64,000 nt of DNA from Dactylonectria macrodidyma. Taxonomy: Eukaryota > Ascomycota > Sordariomycetes > Hypocreales > Nectriaceae. Positions within the stretch are counted from its first letter, which is position 1. Each line of letters starts with the position of its first letter. Positions 13,177 through 25,002 of the stretch are shown here, one piece after another. Position numbers and translations under genes: made by a program. The notes below the pieces were generated by a model. The model searched no databases. It worked only from the letters and a program-made list of their open reading frames with translations, and was not told the origin of the DNA. The stretch is taken from contig JAGMUV010000004.1 in assembly GCA_020744425.1 (NCBI GenBank), forward strand, positions 930,001 through 994,000, written 5' to 3'.

Positions 13177-14382
13177 TTATTTGTCTGCCACGGCAATGGC
13201 TGCCACGATGGCATCCAAGGCACTGCTGTGCGAAGGACCGGTAGCGTCCACATAAGGACCGGCCCATGCGACACCTAGGCGGTTGCTAGAGTCGCGGTCG
13301 TTCTTCCAGATAGAATCGGCGTTCTTTAGAATGAACGATTTGAACGAGTCTTGGGGTGCCACCGCGTGGAGGTAGCGGAGGTTTCGGATGAAGATGCCCT
13401 TGAACTGCTGTCCATCGGTGCCGCAATGGCTGGAACTGGTTTCGCAGTCGTCGGTCTCAACTAGGATTCCATCATCATTGGTGAGCTCGTTGATCGCTGC
13501 TTTGGCGATCTTGGCCGCGCTGACGAGATAGAAGTTGTCTCCAGTAGCAAGATGGAGCTCGACGAGACCGCCGAGGATAACGCCTTGGTTGTACGTCCAG
13601 GTCTGCAGGCCGTTATTCTCACAATCACTGGATGTAAGCCCATCGTTAATGAGGTCGTCATCGTTGATCATGCCGCTCTTGCTGAACCAGTTCCAATGCC
13701 TCTGAGCAATCTTCAAGTAGCCGGCGCTGTTACTTGAAACTCGTTGAGCCAAGGAGGCGGCGACGGTGAGGTAGAGCTCGTTGGTGATGGCATTGACATA
13801 TTTTCGATCTTTGCTCCAGTATACGCCAACGCTGCAGTCGGAACCGCTTGCAGTTTGCATATCTTCAAAGATCGAGACAGCCATGTCGAGGTATTCTTGG
13901 TCACCAGTAGCGTCATATGAGCGAATCCAAGCAAGAGCCCACCAGCCTTCGTCATCGTAGTAGTCGTTTTCGAAGTCATCGAAGCCACGCTTACCGATGA
14001 AATCTCGTTTGGACATGCATCCTTCGCTCGAATCAATGCAGTATACTGATGACATCAGGCCCTGGTTCATGGTCTTTATGGTCTGGACTTGGGTCTTTTG
14101 GGCGTTGTTGAAAGTGGTTCGCATGATGCCACCAATGTTGAGCTCGTTTGCCTCGTCGAGGCGGAGGATGGTGAAGTCGGCAAGGACGGTCAGGGCATTG
14201 GCACTGTTCCACCAGGCACTGTCCCAGATGCCGGTAGCGGCATCATACCAATCCGAGTTGAGTCGCTCGATACCTGTATAAGCTCTGTCGACGTATGTTT
14301 GAACGTCGGCGGTGCGGGGCTGAGTAGAGGCAATGAAGCTGGCACGGGCAATAAGCCCTCCCCAAGAGAAGTCGTGCAACAT
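13177..14382 (-). CDS. GH76-type glycosidase (alpha-1,6-mannanase fold), predicted intracellular
   Basis: Single exon of 401 residues. The sequence has the (alpha/alpha)6-barrel signature of glycoside hydrolase family 76. This includes the paired catalytic aspartates Asp143-Asp144, preceded by Tyr-Tyr and followed by Glu-Gly-Trp-Trp, plus repeated Trp-rich helices (for example Trp-Asp-Ser-Ala-Trp-Trp near residue 55 and Thr-Tyr-Asn-Gln-Gly further on). Family members cut alpha-1,6-mannan or act as Dcw1/Dfg5-like enzymes on GPI glycans. Unlike Dcw1/Dfg5, this protein has no cleavable signal peptide, no C-terminal anchor signal and starts almost directly in the barrel. A TATA box 74 bp upstream leaves no room for a leader exon. 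Role is therefore likely cytosolic turnover of mannose-containing material, or secretion by an unconventional route; substrate is not determined by sequence. Confidence 0.85.
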   Translation of the reverse strand: MLHDFSWGGLIARASFIASTQPRTADVQTYVDRAYTGIERLNSDWYDAATGIWDSAWWNSANALTVLADFTILRLDEANELNIGGIMRTTFNNAQKTQVQTIKTMNQGLMSSVYCIDSSEGCMSKRDFIGKRGFDDFENDYYDDEGWWALAWIRSYDATGDQEYLDMAVSIFEDMQTASGSDCSVGVYWSKDRKYVNAITNELYLTVAASLAQRVSSNSAGYLKIAQRHWNWFSKSGMINDDDLINDGLTSSDCENNGLQTWTYNQGVILGGLVELHLATGDNFYLVSAAKIAKAAINELTNDDGILVETDDCETSSSHCGTDGQQFKGIFIRNLRYLHAVAPQDSFKSFILKNADSIWKNDRDSSNRLGVAWAGPYVDATGPSHSSALDAIVAAIAVADK

Positions 14383-17300
14383 GATGGTGAGTTGAGGGTG
14401 ATTAAGAAGGGGGTAAAGATTATGGTCAAAGGGGATAAGAACGAGAGCTGAGGAATTATATAATCTTCCTGAATGACTGATTCAGTGTCGCTGGGGTGAG
14501 ATGCTATCAGGAGGGTGCGAGAATGAGACTATATACAAACACAATCTCGTGGCCAGGAAGACGGACAGCGAGCTCTGCGGCGTGGACCATGGTCGGACGC
14601 TTCCATGTTTAGATGTGGGCTCCAGGATCCTCGTCCGGCATTGAACTGCCCCTTGGACGTGGTTGACTAGGGCCGCCAGAGCCGTGGGGACGCTGGAGAC
14701 ACTGGAGACATTTGGAGAATCTGATGCTACGCACATAGTAGATAGGAAGGGATACTCGGCCAAGGGCACCGGGGGGCCCATGAGTCCATGACGGCGGTGG
14801 ACCTGAGGCTCAGGGCCAAGAGCGCAGTGATTGGCATGCAGGAACGATGGGCAGAAGATGCGACGCGCCGAGCGCACAAAGGCTGCGGGCGGATGCCGTG
14901 CTGGACGACGGCATGTTCGCTGTCGAGCCGTGATGGGGCAGCTGTGGTTTCAGGATGAGATTGAGTTGTAATGCTCCCAACTAACAACCCAGCAAACCAG
15001 CGCCCGTCACAACCAGGCGCCAGGCCAGCCAAGCCAAGCCAAGCCAGCAGACGGAGCCTAGCCAGCTCGTGGTCGTGGGTGGCTCGAGGGCGCGGGAGCC
15101 CCTGGCGCTACAGTGGATGCATGCACTATTTTTTGCCTCTTTGGGACCGGGGGGCCCTTGTGGCTCTCTTGGCTCCCCTTGTGGCTCCTGTCGCGCTGGG
15201 AAAGGGAGGGACACTGCCTCTAAGCACCTCGTCCCCTCTGTTCTGGACAGTTTATCTGCCGGGTCTGCCCCTCCAGGCTTCCACAGAGCCACTGGCTTGC
15301 TCTCTGCATCGGCACTAGCCGAGAGGTCATGGCAGGCGGCGCCACGTGCTGTCGGCCATGAAGGCGGTCCCTGAACCTGATACGGCATGCTCGAGTTCAG
15401 AAGGCCTCCAAAGCGAGGATCTCAGCATCTTCATCGTTCCTTGCCGCCCTCGCCGCCCTTGCTACCGTTTGTTTCGCTGGGTTAGCCCCTCCTCACTTGC
15501 CCACAAAAAGCAGGGAAAACGCACATGTGTGATGTTGCATTCCTACGAGCCCAGAGCCCGGGCAAGCCTTGCTAACACAAAAATCAACTTCTCAAGTGGG
15601 CTGGCTGGAGGCCATGTTGGGCCACCTTGCTGTCTGCTTGACTGTCGTGCAGCTGATGGTGCAGCTGTTGGTGCAGCGTTGGGGCGGTGCCTGAGGTACG
15701 CCTGCGGTGTGTCACCCACCCCCCAGCTATGATCGCATGTACACCGAGATTTGTCGTCATGCGAATCACTCCCCCATCTCCAATCCTACGACACGCAGCC
15801 CTTTTTTTCATGCCAGCTGGCTCTCCTCGTTGGCAACGAACCAGGGTCCTGTTTGTTCGTTGCAACCCTTCGACTGCCAACTTTATCCGTCCGCCCAACC
15901 CGGGATGCTTAGATGCCTCGGAATCATCCCATTGTATCTGGCCCTCTCCAATGAAAACGAGCCCCGAGAGTCTCAACTTGTTGGAACTGTCCAGGATGCA
16001 TTGACCTGATGCCCGTGCTCCCCAGATGCTCTCGCGCTGCTCCAGGCCCGGTTCCAGCTCGAGCTGTGTACCGACCGGACGCCTCCCGGCTTTGGTGTGC
16101 CCATCTTGGTCCCTTACCGCCGTCGCTGGTACATCGCGACCGAAGCCTCTGACATCAGTCCTGCCACCAAACATTGAGGGGCGGGGGGCGGCAATACACA
16201 GCATCGCTCGTGCCCTGGTTAAGAGATACGTCCGGCCATGATCCCACCGCCCAAGCGTTTCTCCGATGGACCCGTCATCGTGGAGTGGTCCAGTGTTTCT
16301 ATATTCAGTCCACCAGCAAGCCAGGGTCTAGGATTCGGTAACAAGAGTCCTTCAACAATCTATTTGTCCTACGCGCAAGTACATAGAAATCGGAAATCAG
16401 GATGACGGTGTACATTTGGAGTCACAGAACCCCGTACAGTTTGCACAACATTCTCTTGTCACCCCGCCACTCCCCATGTCAACAAATATTCACCATCGGC
16501 GTGGCTCGGCCATGATCCTTTAGCCAGCTCATCAATGTTAGTGATTTTCGTTGGAAACGTCACTCTGCATCCATAACCTTCCAAGGGAACCGGTAAAGCA
16601 GATGTTGATCCTGTTTTCAGCATTGCTAACCCTGGCTAACCAAGTCTCAGATAGATGATTAGGGCTTGAGAACTAGTTGAACCTGGGCTTTACTCAAGAC
16701 ACGTACAGTCCCTCCGCATCCATCATCCCTGCCCGAACAGCACATCGGCTGTTGATTATTATCCGATTACTTCAGTGGATCAATGCTTGCACGCGATATT
16801 TCTTTCCAACATCAGCACGAGGGTAGCATCCCGTCGACCACGCAACACGAGGCGTCTATGCTTTGTTATCCCTTTTCACTACCAGCCAACCGGTCAGCCA
16901 CCGGTCAACCAACCAACTTGCCAGAAAAGAAAGCCGGTTGAAGAGTATGAGACAAACACTTCGAGAGCTTTTTACCCCCTGCTGTCGGAGATTCTGATGA
17001 ATGTGGTTACCTTCGCGGCCATCATCGCCATAGATTATGGCATGTCTTCGAAGTCAAGGCGCTTATTCGAGCGCGCCAAAAGACCCCGGTTTCACTCGCT
17101 TAACTTGGACAACACCACGATTGGCTTCCAAGCCACGAGAGCTCGGGAACCAATCTGGGTTAATCGAAATTGCCCTCAACGGCTCAGATGGCCCATTAGG
17201 CAAGCCGACATCGCCATGTTGCGACGCTCATCAACGCAATTGCGAGTGACACAACAACCTATATGACAAGGGTGCAGAGTTTATCAAGCCTTGGAAGTGG

Positions 17301-17777
17301 AGAAGATTGACGTTGTGCCAACGCATTCAGAAACATTGGGCCACAACCAACTCTGTCACATGGGCCAACCTCTCTTCACACCGCATAGTTCGAAACGCAC
17401 ATTGCCTTGGCCGCATTCATTCGCATCTTCGGAAAAGCCTCATGCTTAGGTCGCGCGGCATGTCTTGGCTCAGCATGCGCAAGCACAGCATAGCACCAGT
17501 TCAGGCTGTGCACAGAATGACAATACATCCAAGACTCGCGATACCGGAGCCAACATTGAATCGAGTCAAAGGAACGCTTCGTTTGCTATCCTATGGCACC
17601 TTGTTTGCCAACAAACTTAACCTATACACAAGAAATACGAGTGATCGCACAATGTACATGAGAAAGGTCCGACCTGTACAAAGAAAGGGTATATCGATCA
17701 AGACTCCCGACGCCTACCCTGGCTACCGCTCGTAGCCCAGGTGCCAACACACTCTAGCTATTATGACTTTGCGTCTT
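14383..17777. other. 3.4-kb gene-free region upstream of GH76
   Basis: Includes the GH76 promoter and, at its far end, the 3' flank of the SH3-protein gene. Open frames of 100-206 codons occur on both strands (for example 15584-16204 and 16775-17266), but they overlap, lack domains, and cannot be extended by splicing. Nothing else recognisable. Confidence 0.5.
14456..14463 (-). promoter_or_regulatory. TATA box of the GH76 gene
   Basis: Palindromic TTATATAA lies 74 bp ahead of the start codon, the normal distance for a fungal TATA element with a short untranslated leader. It supports the annotated start. Confidence 0.6.
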
Positions 17778-20700
17778 TTAGTAGTATAGGCTTGGAGCCG
17801 GGGGCGTTTCATGGCTGCCAGTCGAGCCAGCAACGCTGGCCGGCCGCCCTCCTGATCGGTTTGTCATTCGGGAGCCGAACCTAGACAGGACTGAACCTGA
17901 CTTGGTCTTCTCACTGCTCAGAACACTTGCTCGATCGGAGCCTCCGGAGCCCATGAAGGGTGCACCACCAGCTTCCCGCACTGTATTGACATCAACAAAT
18001 GCCTGAGGAAAGATGCCCCATTTGCCCTTAGCATTCGTACCGGACCAGCACCAGTGATCTTGGTACGCCCCTGAGAAACGGTCAGCACGGTTTCATGAGT
18101 CTCATAATCCGGTTCGGCGTCCAAGTTTTTACTTACAATTGACGTTACTGAGGACCTCATCCTTGTCAAACTTGAGCCAGTCGGTACCCTTCTTGTCCTT
18201 AGGATTGAACTTCCATTTTGCCGTCACTTGGATCTGACTGGTTCCGGCCATTTGGACTTCGCTCTCCGGCGGCGGATCCAACTTCAAGATCTCGGTTGGT
18301 AAAGACGCAAAGTTGCCATCGTGCCAGCCAAATGCCCATTCGCCAACATACTTGTCTGGCCAAGAGACGCCTATAATCTTGGCCCCCTGAGCCATCTCCA
18401 GCGCCGGTGTCTTATCTAGTAGGAGGCGCTGACCGTACATTCTTCGGGCGACTTCCCGAGATGTTCCTGTGGGCAGAAGCGACAGATCCTCACCCTTCTC
18501 AATGACTGGGTGTGTCTCCGCTGGCTCCTTAAAATGAAGGTCGTAATCGTTATGCACGTTCTCTGGTACGTGCTCCCCGTCCACGACAACTAGTCCGGGA
18601 ATATCTGGTAGCGGTCGGGGGTGGCGAGCTAGATGTGCGAAGAGGGCCTTTTGACTAGTGAAAACAGTTGCGTCACTGGCATGTAGGGTTCGACCCAGGT
18701 GAACACAAAAGAGACAAGCATAGAGGATGTCGTCAGAGCGTCGGGTCGCAATATGAGACTTCTGAAGGAACCGAATACGGAAGCCGATTCCGTGCTTAAC
18801 GAAATTGCCGCGGTCTGACTATAATCAGCGTACAGTCCATCAAGTCGGTCATCCATGCAAGCACATACCAGCTTTATGAAGATCTAGCTCGATCTCGTGG
18901 AAGTCAAGCTCAAAGAGACATTTGATACACCTTCCAATCGTCGCAGTTGAGGCAAAACCCTACTGAGGTTAGTTGGTCCTCTTAAAGATAAAAGGAGAGG
19001 ATTTAATGGTTGACGTACCGCCTTTTTGGTCTTTTTGATTCCAATACCTCCTCTCATCACTTCCTGGGCACCTTCACAGAATGCCTTCTGGAGGTAAAAG
19101 GAACTCAGAGAGGTAATCCTGCAATCTATAGCGTGCGGGTTTGGAGGGTGGACTGGCTCAACCAGTTCGCTGTCAACTGGAATAGGGCCGTAGTCGATCT
19201 CGGGGATCGCCGGTGTCTGCTCTGTCTGGAATCCGTTTTGGTGACTATTCTGATAGCCATTATGTTCGTCAGTTTGATACTCGTCACGTCGCTCCTGTCG
19301 GGGCTTCCTTTGCTCTCCGTTTATCTGGGTAGGCGGGGGTGGAAGGGGGATCTGAGGTGGCGGAGTTGGTGTTTTTGCTGATCCACGAGACGAATGTCTC
19401 ATTGGGGGTACAGGAAGGGGCTTCACGTATATCGGGGTCAGCGGCGAAGTGCCGAGGGTGGGGCTATTTTGAAGTCCGGATATGGTAGATCCACGGTGGT
19501 CTGTAGTCATAGGAGTAGTGGATCCATCAGTACGGCGTTGTTGGTCAAAAACGGAGCTGAGCTCTGAATCGAGCGACTCCGGTCGGGATGGGGGTGCTCG
19601 GCCGTCATACAGGGACGGGAGTTTAGATGCCGGTTGCGAGAATCTGCCTTGGGATTCTCGATGGGATACATCATCCTCCGGGATGGACGAGGACATGATG
19701 GAGGTGGTGTTTGAGTATCGACCACGCGGGGATTGGCCAGGGAAGACGTTGTAAGTTCTCTCATAGGTAACGGGTTCAAGCCCGGTGGGGCTGAGTCTCG
19801 ACTCGTTGCTGACCTGTGGACTTCGGTTGGGCATTGCCATGTTCAACGGACGTGGCCGATTTGAGGAGAGGGCCCTGGGGCCTGTCTCTGGGCTCGTGGG
19901 TGGCGAGATGGGTTCTACGGGAGATTCGACCGGTGCGACGGGGGCCCTTCGCTCAAAGGCGAAGTCGTCACGCATACGACGTTCTGGGGCCGGGGGCGGA
20001 GTCTTGACGTCCCACGGGTTAGCAGACGGTGGCCGAGGGGGCGGCTCGATGGGAGTGAGTTGCTGCCTCGGTGGCTCGGGGAAATCGCCATACAGGCCCT
20101 CGTCAGGGCCGGACTTGGAATGCATCATCATCCTCAGCTGGTCGGTGGCAGCCTCAACGGTGGGGGGGTCGCTGGCGGGCTGCGGGGAGGCGGCAGCGGG
20201 CTGCGGAGGCAGAGGTGGTACCGGCGGGGTCTCAACCTTGGCGGCGGTATATGGGAACAGCGAGGGGACAGGCGGAGGCGGCGATGGAGACATGGGAGGC
20301 GATCTGGGTGCGGACATGCGTGTCATGATGGATCGGGCATCGTGGTCAAAAGGCACCTCGAGCTTCATGCGCATGAGGATATCGTAGATTTTCGGGGCGG
20401 CCTTGCGCGACATGGCCTGTAGCTCGGCGAACTTTTCGGTTTCGAAGTCATCGAGCTCGATGTAGTCGTCGAACTCCCAGAGGAGATCGGTCAATTCCGA
20501 GCGAAAATTGCCGATATCGTCTTATTTGCATGTCAGCGAAGAGTCCCGTGGGCAAGTGGGTTGACTCGAGGCGCGGCGGGGTAGCCCAGCTGGACAGCTT
20601 ACCATTCTCCTTGAGGGCATCGACGAAATTGGAACCGTACTCGTCAAGATGCTTGCGACAGAGGGGCTCGATCCTCTTGAGCGCGCGCTCGCCTTCCTTG

Positions 20701-20819
20701 ACGAGGGCCTGGGCCGCCTTGAGCATGGGCTTATCATCGCCGGCGTTCTCGATGGCGGTGCGGCCCTTTTCCACCATGTCCCGGAAGGGCGTCACGACGA
20801 GATCGTTGACGTCGTCCAT
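17778..20819 (-). CDS. Proline-rich SH3-domain protein with a Cys/His module
   Basis: Five exons (20603..20819, 19019..20520, 18869..18959, 18137..18814, 17778..18070) with introns of 82, 59, 54 and 66 bp join in frame to 926 residues. Order of parts: a conserved helical N-terminal region (about 1-125) rich in charged residues; a disordered Pro/Ser-rich middle (about 125-540) with many PxxP runs; a compact region with Cys584/Cys587, Cys637/Cys640 and His664/His668; and a C-terminal SH3-like fold (about 810-866). The last contains an ALYDF-like strand variant, Trp-Cys-Trp, and a Trp-Gly-Ile-Phe-Pro close to the usual SH3 ending. Fungal homologues are known only as SH3-domain proteins; the layout suggests a scaffold, perhaps at the cortical actin or polarity machinery, but that is inference. 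The start used is the first Met of the conserved region; an in-frame Met further upstream adds unconserved residues. Confidence 0.85.
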
Positions 20820-23800
20820 GATGGGCGGGCTCTTCTCGACTGGAGAGCAGTGCCTTGGGCAGTTTCGGTGAGACGTGGTGTAGGACGGTTGCAATGGCGT
20901 CTCAGGGAAGACGGAGAGAACCTCGAGGGCACGAGAGAGAGTGGGCGTGTAAGTCAATTATGAGGCAGCCGCCGCAGCAAGGAGGGACCGAGCAGGCGCA
21001 GCACCAGCGCCAGCAGCAACAAGTGGAATTGGGTGCTGCATCACACGACCAAAAGGGGACCGAACGACGGGTAGCAAGGCGACAAATGAACGGTGAGTGG
21101 AGCCTTGGAGTTTTCGAGATTGATGTGATGGCCAAGATGGCTTACTTGGTACTTGGTCGCAATATTATTAGCTTCGAATGCAGGAAAGAAGAAGAACAAG
21201 AAGGGGTCCTTTGAGCCCTTGGAGCCGGAGAGGGTACCGAAAGATACCAAGCGGCACCCGCCGCATGCGACTAAAAGTCGAGCAGACGGGAGCCGTCCCA
21301 TACCCATGACATGACGACTCATGGATGGGCGGAATGGGCTGGATGGACTGGAGACCCTTGGGCGACCCATGAAGGAAACCCGGTAGCAACATCACGGCCG
21401 AGCAGATGCAGACAGAGCCCGAGCAGACGGTAGGCAGAGAAAGCCCTGGGAACAGCCCTGGCGGAGGGGGGTATCTTACCTGCCTAGGCAACACAACACA
21501 ACAGCACAGCACATGCAGAGGTATTCGAACAGGCACCTGTAGGCTCTCTCGTCGTTCACCAGCTGAAGATCAATCAACAAGAAAGGACAAGTAGGTACTG
21601 GACCTCCAGTACAGCCCCCCACCCCCCCCCTCCTCCAAGGATTAGATATAGCGCGGGGTTTCGACGTCGCAGCCCGCATGGTGAGCATGTGCCACAGCGC
21701 CAACAGCCATTGGTCGCTGAGGCTATTGATCAACGGCGCAGCTTCTGCCGGGGCTGGTTTTTGCTAGGCACTTTGTAGGGATGGGATGGGTTGCTACTAG
21801 GGCTGCTTGTCTTGCCTTGCCTACCCAGGTACGAAGCACTAGAAGAAGACACAAGGAGACGTGGGATGGGAAGCTAAAAGGCTTTCTGCAGCGAGGCCAT
21901 GATGGCGTCGTGGGACGGTAGGACGGACCAGGGGGAAGAAACCCACTGGAAGCTAGGCGCAATGGGGCTGCTGCGAAGCCTGCAAGTCGCCTGGCACTCC
22001 ACTTCCCGCGCCCACGTTCAGCCTTCAGCGCCCTGGGATTGGGGGGACAGACTCGGGAGCGAACCTTGTAAATTAGCGCGACCCTCCCCCGAGAGATACC
22101 CAAAGATTCCAAGACACCCACCCACGCAACGCTACGCGACTCAACCTCCACTTGCCAAACTTGCGAAGGCTCCGAACGCCTCTTGTCCTCGTCCCAGGGG
22201 GAAGAGATGGCCTCATCGCGGGCAAATCTTGGCGATGGGGACAGACAGGTAAGCGACAGGGGGGCATGAGGGACTCCCTGGCCAGGTTCCAAGTGGTTGG
22301 TTTCGAGCTATTACTCTATTACTCCATTGCTCCCTACCTCGGTCAACGCATCTGGTCGATCGTCTCGAGATTCCATGTTGCCATGTTGACCGAGGGCCGT
22401 TTCTGGGACTCGCGTCAGGGCGCCACCAACGGCCAAGCGGTGCTATCCAGGTTGCCCGTGTTGCAACTTTCAAGCAATCACTGCTTGTTCTGGTTCCACG
22501 CTGACGATTTCCACTCAGGAGCTCGCGTTTCGGTTCCAAGTCCTTCACTCCTTGACATCTCTCGCATCTGGCGACGGCGCTTCGTCCGGCCTCCACGCCG
22601 CCGACGTCGCAGCACGCCCCTCTCTCCTTCGGGTGGCGTCCTGGCTTTCCATCTAGTCGTGGATGGGTTTGAAATGGCCATGGTGTGAGCGTGAGTGAGG
22701 CCGGGGAACCCGAGTAGCGAAAGCCGCGTTCGAAATTGGATGGTTCGTTGGTGCTATTTCAAGGGGGGACTTGTTTTCAAAGACGACGCACTTGGGATGA
22801 TAAGGCAACAGATGTTCCGTTGGGTTAGTCTCAGGGCTACAAACTACTCAAAACTAACACAGAGTTGTACAGAGTTGCAAGTTCCCACAAGGCAATCGTC
22901 CATGATTTCGACGTTCTACAGCTCCCCAGAAAGGATTGACTGATCAACCTTCGTGATCGACCCGCAGAGCCTAGGATGCCGATCCGTAGATTGGCGGCCT
23001 TGCCTTGCCTCTCTTATTTAATTCTCCGTTGAGCCCATCGAGGGCAGATCACTTCACTGATTAGGGAGGAGCAACGTGGCGGCCCCATCGGTGAGGTGCC
23101 CGGGCCCGGTGTCGTGCGAGCAAGAAGGGGAGATTAATGAAAACAAAAGAAACGAAGACATCGTATCGCTGCTATCATTTGTGAGAACGGGTCCGTTGCC
23201 GACGGTGGGGCAAGGGGCAAACCCCCCATGTGTTCCCCTGGGACGTGTGCTTGGAGCTTGGGCTTGACTGGACTGGCAACTGGCAACTGGGTTGACTGCT
23301 GGGGGGGACGAAACGAACTCTTGGGACCTTTTTGATCGACAAGGGAGTTCCATCTGTCCAAACTGTGCCCACATCTTTGCGTGCTGCTCCATCCAGGTCA
23401 GGTATGTACAGTATGTACACACAGTACCTCGTGATGGTGTTAATTGACCTAGGGTGGGGGCGGCACATGCAACAGGTCTGCAACAGGTTACTATTTCTGC
23501 AACAACTAACAAAATATCAAGCAAGGCATCCAACGACATAGCCGTTGTCTGCCTGACACTACGAGGTTGTCTCGCCACGCTGGTTTGCCCGAGGCTCTCT
23601 CCCTGCAGTTCAGCTGAACAGACCTGCAACCAAAACTACTCTGCATATCGCCTTCAGCCGCAATAGGACCCAGGTCCTACATTGTACGAACAATGGTCCG
23701 CAGTTTTCACGTACAGCCCATCGTTATCAGGGAGCCAAGCTGCTCGTTATCGTAGTTGCCTGGCAGGATGAGGTTGCTTCGCCTGGGCGTCCCACAAACG

Positions 23801-25002
23801 GAGGTGGCCTCAGCGTCCGAATAGTCTCTGTCGCCTTCACGGACCATCAACGCCATCCTCTGGCCTCCACCTAAAGCCTTCAAGTGTCACCGCAACAAGC
23901 CCCATTCGTATTTGATTAAATTCTATTAGGTGCCCTTTCTCCATCGATATTAACTGATCACAGCAGTCACCACAGAAGATGCGATTGCAGAGGTTGAGAC
24001 GGCGCAACTCGTCCTGTCCCACGGCAGATCACCAGGGAGCCTAGAAGTGATGCATCACACCCGCAATCCTTTGCCAATCCATAGCAACTACAGGAAACGC
24101 CTGCCTCCTCCCGCGGGGCCTTGCCGCATCCCCCAGAAAACCCATGTAATTAAGTCTAGCACTCTATTCGACAAGGCTGGACCTAGAATCCTTCCATCAC
24201 ACCTCAGGCTTGTCAACTTTCCAAATTCCGCGCCGTCAAATCAGCCCCATACCATCCCCGCCACTAGGCAATTGGCTCCGTGTCACGCCACGCCCAAGAT
24301 AGCAGCTGCAGACAAGATTCATTGCACTAACCTATCAGTTTCCCAAATCTAGACTCTTCTGCCTACCCTATGTGCACACTGTTGTGCTGTATTGGAAGGT
24401 GTACGCGTGCGCAGCATAAAGGATACCAGGCCAACTCTGTGTGGCGTTCTGGTCGAGGCCAAGCCCCAGTCTAGCTTGCATCACAGGCTTTCAAGATACT
24501 GCGGTGGAACTGCGAGGCAGTCTGGCCACGCTCATCGACCGTGGTTACGTGGCTAGACGTTCTAGAAGCGTGGTGTCAAGTGTTCAGTAGGCCGCTAAGT
24601 ATGCCTCTACCTCACTAACGCTTGTGCTCATCTTGCGACCGACACACATCTTACACTGACTCGATATTAGGTTCAATTCGAAATGAGAAACCCGGCAAGA
24701 ACGACAGAGACGGGAGCGAGAGACTGATAGACTATTGGAAACCCCTTTTGGGCATTCAATCTTTGACTTAGACACGCATACGTGTCCCCCTTTGACGGAG
24801 CTATTAAACACAGTACAAAATCAAGCAATAACCTCAAGTTGGCGTCATGACATCATCACACTATCTTTGCCAGAGACGCAATCTCCCCCAACATCAGAGA
24901 TTATGATAGGAACCGGCATCCCGCATCCGAACTCATCATATCCGCTCCAATGTACCTCTGTTCCATCAAATCCTCGTCGTCTTTCCATTTCATCCTACTC
25001 TT
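20820..25002. other. 4.2-kb gene-free region between the SH3 gene and TMEM16
   Basis: Holds the promoter of the SH3-protein gene and the 3' flank of TMEM16. Many open frames of 60-190 codons are present but none has a domain, a plausible splice partner or consistent codon use. No RNA gene seen. Confidence 0.5.

Noticed and set aside
15584..16204. 206-codon minus-strand open frame
   Set aside because: No recognisable fold, overlapped by open frames on the other strand, no promoter or intron signals that extend it.
16775..17266. 163-codon plus-strand frame with Ile-Ile-Ala-Ile-Asp-Tyr-Gly resembling the Hsp70-type nucleotide site
   Set aside because: The match is seven residues long and the sequence after it bears no likeness to an actin/Hsp70 fold in any frame.
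19785..20387. 200-codon plus-strand Gly-rich open frame
   Set aside because: It is the antisense shadow of the proline-rich part of the SH3 protein (Pro codons read back as Gly).
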